Below are positions 16,240 through 25,013 of a stretch of DNA of 64,000 nt, piece by piece (positions within the stretch are counted from its first letter, which is position 1; every line of letters begins with the position of its first letter). The stretch covers positions 620,001 to 684,000 of the forward strand of contig NZ_BNBI01000001.1 in NCBI RefSeq assembly GCF_014655295.1, in the 5' to 3' direction. The stretch comes from Streptomyces fumanus (GTDB lineage Bacteria > Actinomycetota > Actinomycetes > Streptomycetales > Streptomycetaceae). Below the pieces are notes generated by a model, which saw only the letters and a list, made by a program, of their open reading frames with translations, did not search any database and was not told the origin of the DNA. The position numbers were made by a program, and so were the translations under genes.

Positions 16240-17013
16240 TCAGGCGCGGTCGTCGTCCGCCAGGCCGGACAGCGAGCCGCCGGACAGGATGGCGGCGATG
16301 GCGTTGGTCAGGCTCTGCACCACGGAGGCGGCGGCCGAACCGATCTGCCGGATCGTGCCGGACAGGCCCGCTTCGGCCAGGGTGTCGACGTCCGACCGGA
16401 GCTGGGCGCGCGCCGCGTCGTCGGCGGCCGGGTCGTCCGGCGCGAGGGCGGGCCGCGCGGGCAGGGTGGTGACGGGCGCGGCGTCCCGGGCGGTGCCGGC
16501 CGGTCCGTTCACCCAGTCGTCCCAGTCGCCGGGGGCGGAGCCGTCCCAGTCCGCGCCGCCGTCGTCCCCGTCGCCGCCCCGGCCGCCGTGGTCCCGGCCG
16601 CCGTCGTCATCCTCGTCGTCCCGGTCGTCGTCGTCCTGGTCGTCGTCGTCCCAGTCCTCGTCGTCGTCCGGGTCGGCCGTCAGGGAGGCCGCCCTGGCCG
16701 CCTCGGCCTTGGCGAGGGCCTCCTCGATGGCCACGCTCAGCCGGTCGGTCTCCTGGGCGGTGAGCCGCCCGTCGTCCCCCTTCGTCACGGTGCCGAGCAG
16801 TCGGGTGACCGGCCGGAGGTAATCGCCCATCGAGCCGAGGAGCGCCGCCTGGTCGTCGGGGCGGCCGGCTTCGGGAGCGGGTGCGTGCGCCGCCGCGCCG
16901 GCGCGCTCCCGGGGAGCGTCGCCGTCGGCCGCCATCGCCGCCGGCCCGGTGAGCCCGAGCAGGAAGGTCGCGCAGAGTACGGAGGTGGCGGTTCGCCGTG
17001 CGGGCAGGCGCAT
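16240..17013 (-). CDS. Secreted protein with long Asp/Glu-rich central region
   Basis: The 257-residue protein starts at the ATG at 17013. A signal peptide ends near AMAADGD. A helical segment (about 50-110) is followed by an extremely acidic stretch of Asp runs (about 112-150) and a Gly/Asp/Trp-rich part. A C-terminal helical domain (about 195-245) contains LRSDVDTLAEAGLSGTIRQIG. The Asp-rich region could bind calcium, which is inference. No family was recognised. It is exported, has its own terminator and is the first gene of the minus-strand secreted island. Confidence 0.72.
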   Translation of the reverse strand: MRLPARRTATSVLCATFLLGLTGPAAMAADGDAPRERAGAAAHAPAPEAGRPDDQAALLGSMGDYLRPVTRLLGTVTKGDDGRLTAQETDRLSVAIEEALAKAEAARAASLTADPDDDEDWDDDDQDDDDRDDEDDDGGRDHGGRGGDGDDGGADWDGSAPGDWDDWVNGPAGTARDAAPVTTLPARPALAPDDPAADDAARAQLRSDVDTLAEAGLSGTIRQIGSAAASVVQSLTNAIAAILSGGSLSGLADDDRA

Positions 17014-17355
17014 GAGGGGGATCCTTTCGGTGGCGCGAAGATCTTGTGCCCACGGTGGGATGCGCCCTCGCGCTCCGCAACCGGACCGCCACCCTCCGCC
17101 ACCGCGATGTCCCTGCTCCCCGTGGCATCGCCGCTGGTGAGGCGGTGTCAAGGGGAACTCGCCGGGCCGCCGCCCGTGCCCTCCGTCCGGGGCAACGCGG
17201 TCCCCCGGCCGGCCGTCGGCGACACACTTATCCGGTTTCTCCGCATTAGTTGCTTTTGCGGTTAGAGTTCCGGCCATTCGACGCACCCTCGGGCCACCGC
17301 AGTGAGGCGCGTTCCCGCCCGTCCCGAGCACCGCCCGTGAGCGAGGAAGCCGCGC
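17014..17355. other. 342-bp divergent intergenic region, no gene seen
   Basis: It separates the acidic secreted protein from the glycan operon and should carry both promoters. The stretch 17225-17275 is relatively AT-rich (TTGCTTTTGCGGTTAG) and is the most promoter-like part for the plus-strand operon. No operator palindrome or conserved RNA was recognised. Confidence 0.5.
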
Positions 17356-18525
17356 ATGTACCTGTCAGCAACCGATCTCCGGCCGCGCGTCCTCCACATC
17401 ACCCAGCCGGTGGACGGCGGAGTCGCCCGGGTGGTCACGGACCTGACGCGGGCCCAGCTCGCCGCCGGTCTGCGGGTCGCGGTCGCCTGTCCGGACGGCG
17501 CGCTCGCCGCCGCGCTCCGCTCGCTGGGCGCCGAGGTGCGGCGGTGGGAGGCCACCCGCTCGCCGGGGCCGCGGCTCGGCGCGGAGGTACGGCGGCTCGC
17601 CCGCGTGGTGGCGGAGGTACGGCCCGATCTGGTGCACGCGCACAGCGCCAAGGCCGGGCTCGCCGGGCGGCTCGCCGTGCGGGGGCGGCTGCCCACCGTG
17701 TTCCAGCCGCACGCCTGGTCCTTCGAGGCGGTCGACGGCACCGCCGCGGCCCTCGCCCGGGCCTGGGAACGGCGGGGGGCGCGGTGGGCGGCGCGGGTGG
17801 TGTGCGTCAGCGAGGCGGAGCGCCGTACCGGCGTACGGGCCGGGGTGCGCGCCCGGTGGGCGGTGATCCCCAACGGCGTGGACCCGGACCGCTTCCGCCC
17901 CGCCCCGCCCTCCGGTGTCCCGGCCGGCCCGGCGGCGCCGCTGGTGGTCTGCGTCGGGCGGCTGTGCCCGCAGAAGGGCCAGGACCTGCTGCTGGCGGCC
18001 TGGGAACGGGTCCTCGGCCGGGTGCCGGGGGCGCAACTGGTGCTGGTCGGCGACGGGCCGGACCGGGAGCGACTGCGGGCCCGCGCGCCGCGCTCCGTAC
18101 GGTTCGCCGGACCGGTCGCGGACCCCGGGCCCTGGTACCGGGCCGCCGACCTGGTCGTCCTGCCCTCGCGCTGGGAGGGCATGGCGCTGGCCCCGCTGGA
18201 GGCGATGGCCTGCGGCCGGCCGGTGGTGGTGACCGACGTGGCCGGGGCCCGTGAGGCCCTGCCCGCGGCGGCCGTACCGCACTGCGTCGTCCCGGCGCGG
18301 GACCCGGCGGCGCTCGCCGGGGCGGTCGCCGGGCTGCTGGCCGACCCGGCGCTGCGCGCCTCGCTGGGCCGCCTCGGCCGGACGCACGTCCGGCAGGCGC
18401 GGGACGTACGGCTGACGGCCGGGGCCGTCACGGCGCTCTACCGCGAACTGCTCGGCGGCGGACCGCGCACCCGGCACCGGTCCGCCGCGCCCACCGAGTC
18501 CTCCAGGGAGTGCCTCCACCCGTGA
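17356..18525 (+). CDS. GT4-family glycosyltransferase, first gene of glycan operon
   Basis: The 389-residue protein has the GT-B fold signature: an N-terminal Rossmann half starting VLHITQPVDGGVARVVTDL, then VHAHSAKAGLAGR. In the C-terminal half are VIPNGVDPDRF, VVCVGRLCPQKGQDLLL and PSRWEGMALAPLEAMACGRPVV, which contains the nucleotide-sugar-binding EX7E-type Glu pair. It adds a sugar to a lipid-linked acceptor in the cytoplasm. The ATG at 17356 opens an eight-gene operon. The stop overlaps the next start by GTGA. Sugar specificity cannot be read from the sequence. Confidence 0.88.
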   Translation: MYLSATDLRPRVLHITQPVDGGVARVVTDLTRAQLAAGLRVAVACPDGALAAALRSLGAEVRRWEATRSPGPRLGAEVRRLARVVAEVRPDLVHAHSAKAGLAGRLAVRGRLPTVFQPHAWSFEAVDGTAAALARAWERRGARWAARVVCVSEAERRTGVRAGVRARWAVIPNGVDPDRFRPAPPSGVPAGPAAPLVVCVGRLCPQKGQDLLLAAWERVLGRVPGAQLVLVGDGPDRERLRARAPRSVRFAGPVADPGPWYRAADLVVLPSRWEGMALAPLEAMACGRPVVVTDVAGAREALPAAAVPHCVVPARDPAALAGAVAGLLADPALRASLGRLGRTHVRQARDVRLTAGAVTALYRELLGGGPRTRHRSAAPTESSRECLHP

Positions 18526-19937
18526 CCGCGGAAAGCACCGTGCCCGGCCCCGCCGGGCAGCCATACGACCTCGGGCGGCCCCCGGTCTCGGTCCTGCCGC
18601 CGCGCCCCGCGCCCGGCCCGGCGCTCCCCGCCGGACGCCCGGCCGCACCGCCCGCCGCCGCGCCGCCGCTCGCCGCGGACGGCGCCGCCGCCCTGGTGAC
18701 CGCCCTGGCGCTGCCCGGCCTCCCCGGACGGCCGCTGTGCGCGGCCCTGCTGGTGGCCGTGTCGCTGCTGTTGGCGCCGCGCCGGGCCCGGCGACTGCCG
18801 GCCGTCCTGGACGAACTGCCCGCCGTCGGCGGCCGGATCGCGGTGGCCTGGCTGACGCTGGCGGCGCTGGCGGCGGCCTGCGACCCCCGGTACGCGCTGT
18901 CCGCGCCGGTCCTGCTCGCGGGCTTCGCCGCCCAGACGGCGCTGGCCTGCGCGGGCCGCGGCGCCCTGTACCGGCGGCGCCGCGCGGCGCTGCTGCGCCA
19001 CCCGCACGCCGCCCTCGTGGTCGGGCCGGCCGCGACCGCGCGGCGGGTGGCCGCCGCCGTGCTGCGCCACCCCCGGTACGGGCTGCGGCCGGTGGGGATC
19101 GTGGCCGCCGACGCGGACGGCACCGAGCCGCTGCCGGTGCTGGCCACCGACGAGGAGGTGCTGCGGGCCGTGGTGCAGAACGGCGTCCGGGACGTCCTGG
19201 CCGTCCACCCCGCCGCGCGGGTACGGCACGCGGCGCTGCTGCGGACGCTGGCCGCGGCGGGCTGTGCGGTCTGGGAACTCGACCCCGACTCCCCCGCCGC
19301 CCCGGGCCCCGAGGTGATCGCCGGGTACACCGGCCGGCGGCTCGCCCCGGGCCCGGACCGGCGCGGGGCGGCCAAGCGGGCGCTGGACGTGGTGGTGTCG
19401 GGGGCGCTGCTGGTGCTGGCCGGACCGCTGCTGCTGGTCTGCGCGGCGGTGCTGCGGGTCAGCGGCGGACCGGGCGTGGTCTTCCGGCAGGAGCGGATCG
19501 GGCAGGGCGGCCGGCCGTTCACGCTGCTGAAGTTCCGCACCCACCGCCCGGCCGACGCGCACGAGTCGGCGACCCGGTGGAGCGTGGCGGACGAGCACCG
19601 GATGACCTGGTTCTGCCGGTTCCTGCGCCGCACCTCGCTGGACGAGCTGCTCCAGTTGTGGAACGTCTTCCGGGGCGACATGAGCCTGGTCGGCCCGCGT
19701 CCCGAACGCCCGTACTTCGTCGCCCAGTTCAGCCAGGCCCACCCCGGCTACGCCGCCCGCCACCGGATGCCCGCCGGGATCACCGGGCTGGCGCAGATCC
19801 ACGGGCTGCGCGGGGACACCTCCATCGAGGACCGGGCCCGCTTCGACAACGCCTACATCGACACCTGGTCGCTCTGGCAGGACGTGTGCATCCTGCTGCG
19901 GACGGCCGCCACGCTCGTCCGCCCCACGGGGAGCTGA
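18522..19937 (+). CDS. Polyprenyl-phosphate sugar-phosphate transferase (initiating enzyme)
   Basis: The 471-residue protein (start GTG at 18522) has an N-terminal half with several membrane segments and a Rossmann-like nucleotide-binding region near residues 160-250. The C-terminal bacterial sugar transferase domain starts KRALDVVVSGALLVLAGPLLL. It includes the conserved GGPGVVFRQERIGQGGRPF, LLKFRT, RRTSLDELLQLWNVFRGDMSLVGPRP and RHRMPAGITGLAQI motifs. It loads the first sugar-phosphate onto undecaprenyl phosphate, as WbaP-type enzymes do. A GTG at 18510 lies too close to the RBS to be used. The gene is coupled to its upstream neighbour. Confidence 0.92.
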   Translation: MTAESTVPGPAGQPYDLGRPPVSVLPPRPAPGPALPAGRPAAPPAAAPPLAADGAAALVTALALPGLPGRPLCAALLVAVSLLLAPRRARRLPAVLDELPAVGGRIAVAWLTLAALAAACDPRYALSAPVLLAGFAAQTALACAGRGALYRRRRAALLRHPHAALVVGPAATARRVAAAVLRHPRYGLRPVGIVAADADGTEPLPVLATDEEVLRAVVQNGVRDVLAVHPAARVRHAALLRTLAAAGCAVWELDPDSPAAPGPEVIAGYTGRRLAPGPDRRGAAKRALDVVVSGALLVLAGPLLLVCAAVLRVSGGPGVVFRQERIGQGGRPFTLLKFRTHRPADAHESATRWSVADEHRMTWFCRFLRRTSLDELLQLWNVFRGDMSLVGPRPERPYFVAQFSQAHPGYAARHRMPAGITGLAQIHGLRGDTSIEDRARFDNAYIDTWSLWQDVCILLRTAATLVRPTGS

Positions 19938-19939
19938 CC

Positions 19940-21394
19940 GTGGCGAGCCACGCCCTGCCCCGGTCCGTGCCGCGCGCCCGGAGGCTGCCGGCCGCGGCGC
20001 CGGTGGCCGGGGTGATCGCCCTGCTCGCGCTGCCGGTCGAGCCGGGCGGCGACGGCGGCGCGCACCCGGCGGACGCGGCCTCGGCGGTCCTGGTGCTGTG
20101 GTGCGCGGTACGCCTGCTCCGGGAGCGCCGCCGCCCGCTGCCGCGGCGGGCGGCGCTGGTGCTGGGGCTGCCGGTGCTGGGCCTGGCGGCCGCCGCCGCG
20201 GGCGCGCCGGCGCCCGGGGACGGGCTCCTCGGGTTCGTCCGCTACCTCCAGGTCTTCGTGCTGGTCCCGGCCGCCGTCCTGCTGCTGGTCCGCGACCGGC
20301 GCGACGTACGCCTGGTGGCCTGGGCGCTGACCGGACTGGCGCTGTGGCAGGGGGCGGTCGGCACCCACCAGTACGTCACCGGGACCGGCGCGTCCTACCA
20401 GGGCGAACCGGTGCGGGCGGTGGGCACCTTCGGGCCGCAGGACGTGATGGGCATGGCCACCGTGGTCTCGGTGGGCCTGGTCTGCGCCGCCGGGCTCGCC
20501 CTGGGCCGGTCCGCCCCGCGCGAACGGGCCGTCGCGGCCGGCTGCGCGACGGCCCTGACGGTGCCGCTCGCGCTCTCCTTCAGCCGGGGCGCGTGGATCG
20601 CCACGGCGGTCGCCTGCGCGCTGCTGCTGGCCCTGTCGGGGGCGCGGCGGGCGCTGGCGGTGGGGGCGGCCGTGACCGCGGCGGGCGTGGTCCTGGTCGG
20701 CGGGCTGGGGCTCGGTACGGCGATGCTCCAGGAACGCGTCGGCAGCATCACCCGGGTCGCCGACGCGCCCGACCGGTCCGTCACCGACCGCTACACGATG
20801 TGGGCGGCGGCGGTCGGCATGTGGCGCGAGAGGCCGCTGACCGGCGTCGGCCTCAAGGGGTTCCCCGAACACCGGGACGCGCACGCGTCGGTGGCGCTGT
20901 CCTCGGGCAGCGACACGGAGGGCGCGGGCGCGGCCTTCCGCCGCCAGCCGCTGCTGTCCCCGCACAACATGTACCTGCTCGTCCTCGCCGAACAGGGCCT
21001 GCTCGGGCTGCTCGCCCTCGCCGGGAGCTGGGCGGCCCTGCTGGTCTGCGCGCTGCGCCGGGCGGCCCTCGCCGGGAGCGGGCCGATCGGGTGCGGACTG
21101 CTGGTGTGGCACCTGGTCGACTTCGCGTACGGCGACATCGGCGGGCCCTCGACGGTCCTGACGGCGGTGTGCCTCGGACTGGCGGCGCGGTGCGCGGTGG
21201 GCGGCGGGTGGCCGGCCGGGCGGGGGCGGGGGGAGGACCGGGCGGCCGGTACGGGGGAGGCGGTCTGCTCGCGGGTGGTCGGCGCGGGTGGCCCGCCCGG
21301 CCCGATGACCGGCGGGGGTGACGCGCCGGTGGTCGGTACGGGCGAGCCGCCCTGCTCGCGGACGGTCGGTGTCGGCGGGGAGGAGAGGCGGTGA
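19940..21394 (+). CDS. O-antigen ligase/polymerase-like membrane protein
   Basis: The 484-residue protein begins at the GTG at 19940, with GGGGAG seven bases upstream. It has about ten to twelve hydrophobic segments and a Wzy/WaaL-type signature: SFSRGAWIATAVACALLLAL, a large loop with RYTMWAAAVGMWRERPLTGVGLKGF, and HNMYLLVLAEQGLLGLLAL. Such proteins polymerise or ligate lipid-linked glycan at the outer face of the membrane. The C-terminal 80 residues are hydrophilic and Gly-rich, probably a poorly conserved cytoplasmic tail. The stop overlaps the next gene's GTG. Confidence 0.86.
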   Translation: MASHALPRSVPRARRLPAAAPVAGVIALLALPVEPGGDGGAHPADAASAVLVLWCAVRLLRERRRPLPRRAALVLGLPVLGLAAAAAGAPAPGDGLLGFVRYLQVFVLVPAAVLLLVRDRRDVRLVAWALTGLALWQGAVGTHQYVTGTGASYQGEPVRAVGTFGPQDVMGMATVVSVGLVCAAGLALGRSAPRERAVAAGCATALTVPLALSFSRGAWIATAVACALLLALSGARRALAVGAAVTAAGVVLVGGLGLGTAMLQERVGSITRVADAPDRSVTDRYTMWAAAVGMWRERPLTGVGLKGFPEHRDAHASVALSSGSDTEGAGAAFRRQPLLSPHNMYLLVLAEQGLLGLLALAGSWAALLVCALRRAALAGSGPIGCGLLVWHLVDFAYGDIGGPSTVLTAVCLGLAARCAVGGGWPAGRGRGEDRAAGTGEAVCSRVVGAGGPPGPMTGGGDAPVVGTGEPPCSRTVGVGGEERR

Positions 21395-23103
21395 CTCCCC
21401 CGTCGGCCGGGCCGGCGGCGCTGTCCCCGGCGGCGGACGGCGTACGGACCCGCCAGGACACCGGGAGCGGCGGGCGGTCGCGGGGGCTGGCGCGGGCCGC
21501 GCTGCTCACCGCCGCGCTCTCCGTGGCCGCCTCCCTGCTGGGGCTGGTGCGCGACCAGGCGCTGGCCCGGCTGTTCGGGGCGGGCAGCGGAACCGACGCG
21601 TTCCTGGTGGCGTGGACGGTACCGGAGTTCGCCGCGACGCTGCTGATCGAGGACGGGCTGGCGTTCGCGCTGGTGCCGATGTTCAGCCTGGCCCTGGCCC
21701 GCCGCGCGCGGGGCGCCCCCGGCGACCCGGTGCGGGCCCTGGTCGCCGCCACCCTGCCCCGGCTCGCGCCGGCCTTCGCCGCGGTCGCCGCGCTGACCGC
21801 GCTGACCGCCCCGTACCTGGTCCGGGTGCTGGCGCCCGGGCTGCCCGACCGGGCGCTCGCCGTGGACTGCACCCGGCTCACCGCCACCTGCGTGCTGAGC
21901 TTCGGGCTCGCCGGGTACGCCAGCGCGGCCCTGCGCGCCCACCGCCGCTTCCTCGCGCCGGCCGCGATCTACGTGGCGTACAACACCGGCATCATCACCA
22001 CGATGTTCCTGTGCGGCGGGGCCTGGGGGGTGCGCGCGGCGGCCCTCGGGGTCGCGGTGGGCGGCTGTCTGATGGTGGCGGTCCAGCTCCCCGCGCTGCT
22101 CGGGCAGGTACGGCGGGGACCGGCGCGGCGGGCCGGGCCGGCGGCCGACGGGACGCGTCCGCTCGCCCTGGCGCTGCTCGGCACCGTCCTGCTGTTCGCG
22201 CTGGGCCGGCAGTCGCAGGTCCTCATCGAGCGGTTCCTCGCCTCCGGGCTGCCCGCCGGGGCCATCTCGCACCTCAACTACGCGCAGAAGGTCGCCCAGA
22301 TCCCGATGACGCTGTCGCTGATGCTGTGCACGGTCACCTTCCCGGTGGTGGCGCGGGCCCTGGCCGACGGCGACACCGAACGGGCCCGCCGCCGGGTGGA
22401 GCGGGACGTGGCGCTCGCCGCCCACCTGGTGCTGCTGGGCGCGGCCACGGTCGTCGCCTGCGCGCCGCAGCTCGTCGGACTCCTCTTCCAGCGCGGCGCG
22501 TTCACCCCGGCGGACACGGCGGCGACCGCGGGCGTCATGCGGGTCTACGCGCTGGGGCTGCTCGCCCAGACGGTGGTCGGCGCGCTGGCCCGTACGTACT
22601 TCTCGGCCGGCCGGGCCAGTTGGTACCCGGCGGCCGCGATGGCCGCCGGCCTGGCCGCCACCGCCGTGCTCGGCGCCGGGGCCGTGACCGCCTGGGGCGT
22701 GCGCGGCCTCGCCGCCGCCAACGCGGCCGGCATCACCGTCACGGCGGCCCTGCTGCTCGCCGGCACCGGACGCCGTGCCGTCCCGGTGCGCACCGGGCGC
22801 GTCCTGGCGGGGCTCGGCCGGGCGCTGGCCGTGGCGGCGGTCGCCGCGGCGGCGGGCGCCGGGGTCGCCGCGCGGTGCGCCGCCCCGGCCGCCGGTCTGG
22901 CCGCCGGGGCCGCGACCGTCGCCGCCGTCTTCGCCCTGACCGGCGCGGTCCTGGGCGTACCGGGCGTCGCCACCGCACGGGACCTCCTCCGGCCCCTCCG
23001 CTCCACCCGCTCCACCCGTTCCGCCCCTCCCCTCTCACGAAGGCTCCCGCATGGCCGTTTCCGCAGGTACCACAGGTTCCCCTGGCTTCGCAGGCCCCGT
23101 TGA
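21391..23103 (+). CDS. MurJ-like lipid-linked oligosaccharide flippase (MVN family)
   Basis: The 570-residue protein has about 13-14 TM helices. The N-terminal signature SVAASLLGLVRDQALARLFGAGSGTDAFLVAW is typical of MurJ/MviN, as is the later HLNYAQKVAQIPMTLSLMLCTVTFPVVAR. It probably flips the undecaprenyl-linked glycan repeat made by this operon across the membrane, filling the place of Wzx. The GTG start overlaps the previous stop (GTGA), and the last 53 bases overlap the next gene. Confidence 0.88.
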   Translation: MTPPSAGPAALSPAADGVRTRQDTGSGGRSRGLARAALLTAALSVAASLLGLVRDQALARLFGAGSGTDAFLVAWTVPEFAATLLIEDGLAFALVPMFSLALARRARGAPGDPVRALVAATLPRLAPAFAAVAALTALTAPYLVRVLAPGLPDRALAVDCTRLTATCVLSFGLAGYASAALRAHRRFLAPAAIYVAYNTGIITTMFLCGGAWGVRAAALGVAVGGCLMVAVQLPALLGQVRRGPARRAGPAADGTRPLALALLGTVLLFALGRQSQVLIERFLASGLPAGAISHLNYAQKVAQIPMTLSLMLCTVTFPVVARALADGDTERARRRVERDVALAAHLVLLGAATVVACAPQLVGLLFQRGAFTPADTAATAGVMRVYALGLLAQTVVGALARTYFSAGRASWYPAAAMAAGLAATAVLGAGAVTAWGVRGLAAANAAGITVTAALLLAGTGRRAVPVRTGRVLAGLGRALAVAAVAAAAGAGVAARCAAPAAGLAAGAATVAAVFALTGAVLGVPGVATARDLLRPLRSTRSTRSAPPLSRRLPHGRFRRYHRFPWLRRPR

Positions 23104-23854
23104 CGTCCGGGCGGGCTCCGGCGCGCACGCCGGTGTCCGTACGCCCCGGGTGCCGTGGATCGCGATGTACCACTCCGTCGGCGACCGCTCCGACGACCCG
23201 TACCGCGTCACGGTCACGCCCGCCCGGCTGGACGCCCAGCTCGGCTGGCTGCGCCGGCGCGGGCTGCGCGGGGTGTCCGTGGCGGCGCTGCTGGCCGCCC
23301 GGGAACGCGGCGCGGGCCGGGACCTGGTCGGGCTGACCTTCGACGACGGGTACGCCGACTTCGTCACGCACGCCCTGCCGCTGCTGCGCAAGTGGGGCTG
23401 CGGCGCCACCCTGTTCGTGCTGCCGGGCCGGCTCGGCGGCGACAACGCCTGGGACCGGCTCGGCCCGCGCAAGCCGCTGCTGACCGCCGACGGCATCCGG
23501 CAGGCCGCCGCCGAGGGCGTGGAGATCGGCTCGCACGGGCTGACCCACGTCGACCTCACCGGGGCCGACGACGCGGTGCTGCGGGCGGAGACCGCCGGGA
23601 GCCGGGCGCGGCTCGCCGAGCTGACGGGGACCGGGCCCGCCGGGTTCTGCTACCCGTACGGCACGGTGGACCGGCGGGTCGCCGAGGCGGTGCGCCGGGC
23701 CGGGTACGGCTACGGCTGCGCCATCGACCCGGGCGCGCTGACCGGCCCGTACGCGCTGCCCCGGGTACATGTCGGGGAGGACGACACCGCCGTACGGCTG
23801 CTGCTGAAGCGAGCGCTGCACCGGTGGCGCCGGCGCCCGGCCGCGGGGGTGTGA
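23051..23854 (+). CDS. Polysaccharide deacetylase (NodB-like)
   Basis: The 267-residue protein has the NodB motifs: LTFDDGYADF (Asp98 base, Asp99 metal) and SHGLTHVDL (His162, His166 metal ligands). GFCYPYGTVD, an arginine-region equivalent, and a His near PRVHVGED follow. It probably removes N-acetyl groups from the glycan product of this operon, tuning charge and adhesion. No signal peptide is evident, so it may act on a cytoplasmic intermediate. It starts inside the previous gene (53-base overlap) with GAAGG seven bases before the ATG. Confidence 0.88.
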   Translation: MAVSAGTTGSPGFAGPVDVRAGSGAHAGVRTPRVPWIAMYHSVGDRSDDPYRVTVTPARLDAQLGWLRRRGLRGVSVAALLAARERGAGRDLVGLTFDDGYADFVTHALPLLRKWGCGATLFVLPGRLGGDNAWDRLGPRKPLLTADGIRQAAAEGVEIGSHGLTHVDLTGADDAVLRAETAGSRARLAELTGTGPAGFCYPYGTVDRRVAEAVRRAGYGYGCAIDPGALTGPYALPRVHVGEDDTAVRLLLKRALHRWRRRPAAGV

Positions 23855-23855
23855 G

Positions 23856-25013
23856 GTGCGGGTCCTGCACATCATCACCGGCCTCGGGGTCGGCGGCGCC
23901 GAACAGCAACTGCGGCTGCTGCTGCGGCACCTGCCGGTCGACGGCGAGGTGGTCACGCTGACCGAGCCGGGCCCGGTCGCCGCCGGGCTGACCGCCGACG
24001 GGGTGCGGGTGACGCACCTCGGCATGCGCGGCAACCGCGACCTGTCCGCCCTGCCCCGCCTGGTCCGGCTGATCCGGGACGGCGGCTACGACCTGGTCCA
24101 CACCCACCTGTACCGGGCCTGTCTGTACGGCCGGATCGCGGCGCGGACGGCCGGGGTCCGCGCGGTGGTCGCCACCGAGCACTCCCTCGGTGACACCCGC
24201 ATCGAGGGGCGCCCGCTGACCCCGGGCGTCCGCGCCCTGTACCTGGCCGGGGAGCGCCTGGGCAGCACCACCGTCGCCGTCTCCCCCACCGTCGCCGCCC
24301 GGCTGCGGCGCTGGGGCGTGCCCGCGCGGCGCATCACGGTCGTGCCCAACGGCATCGAGCTGGACCGGTTCCGCTTCGATCCGGAACGGCGGCTGCGCAC
24401 CCGCCGCCGGCTGGGCCTGCCCGAGGGGGCGTACGTCGTCGGCGGCGTCGGCCGGCTGGTACCCGGCAAGCGGTTCGACGTGCTGGTCCGCGCGCTGGCC
24501 CGGCTCCCCCGTGACGGGCATCTGCTGCTGGTCGGCGGCGGTCCCGAGGAGCACCTGCTGCGCCGCACCGCCCGCGAGGCCGGGGTCGCCGACCGGGTGC
24601 TGTTCACCGGGGAGCGCCCCGCCCTGCCCGACGGCTCCCCCGGCCCCGACCTGCCGTCGCTGCTCTGCGCGATGGACGTGCTGGCCGCCCCGTCGCCCCA
24701 GGAGGCGTTCGGGCTGGCGGCGGTGGAGGGCCTCGCGGCCGGGCTGCCGGTGCTGTACGCCTCCTGCCCGGCGATCGAGGACCTGCCCCCGGACGCCGCG
24801 CCGGCCGCCCGGCGGGTCTCCGGCGGCGCGGCCGGGTTCGCGGACGCGCTGGCCGGGGTCCGCGCGGCGGGCCCGCCCCCGCGCGACCCCCCGGAGGCCG
24901 CCCGTCACTACTGCGTCACGCGCAGCGCGGCGCGGTTGGCGGACGTGTACGCCGCCGCCCTCACGTCCGTGCCGTACCCGGCATCCGCACTTCAGGGAGT
25001 CAGTTCCGCATGA
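23856..25013 (+). CDS. Second GT4-family glycosyltransferase
   Basis: The 385-residue protein opens RVLHIITGLGVGGAEQQLRLLLRHL, the GT4 N-terminal glycine-rich motif. It has VHTHLYRACLYGRIAA, VVPNGIELDRFRF and GVGRLVPGKRFDVLVRAL in the middle, and SPQEAFGLAAVEGLAAGLPVLY as the EX7E-containing donor site. The GTG start is one base after the preceding stop. Together with the first glycosyltransferase it suggests a repeat unit of at least three sugars, counting the initiating one. Donor sugar unknown. Confidence 0.88.
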   Translation: MRVLHIITGLGVGGAEQQLRLLLRHLPVDGEVVTLTEPGPVAAGLTADGVRVTHLGMRGNRDLSALPRLVRLIRDGGYDLVHTHLYRACLYGRIAARTAGVRAVVATEHSLGDTRIEGRPLTPGVRALYLAGERLGSTTVAVSPTVAARLRRWGVPARRITVVPNGIELDRFRFDPERRLRTRRRLGLPEGAYVVGGVGRLVPGKRFDVLVRALARLPRDGHLLLVGGGPEEHLLRRTAREAGVADRVLFTGERPALPDGSPGPDLPSLLCAMDVLAAPSPQEAFGLAAVEGLAAGLPVLYASCPAIEDLPPDAAPAARRVSGGAAGFADALAGVRAAGPPPRDPPEAARHYCVTRSAARLADVYAAALTSVPYPASALQGVSSA

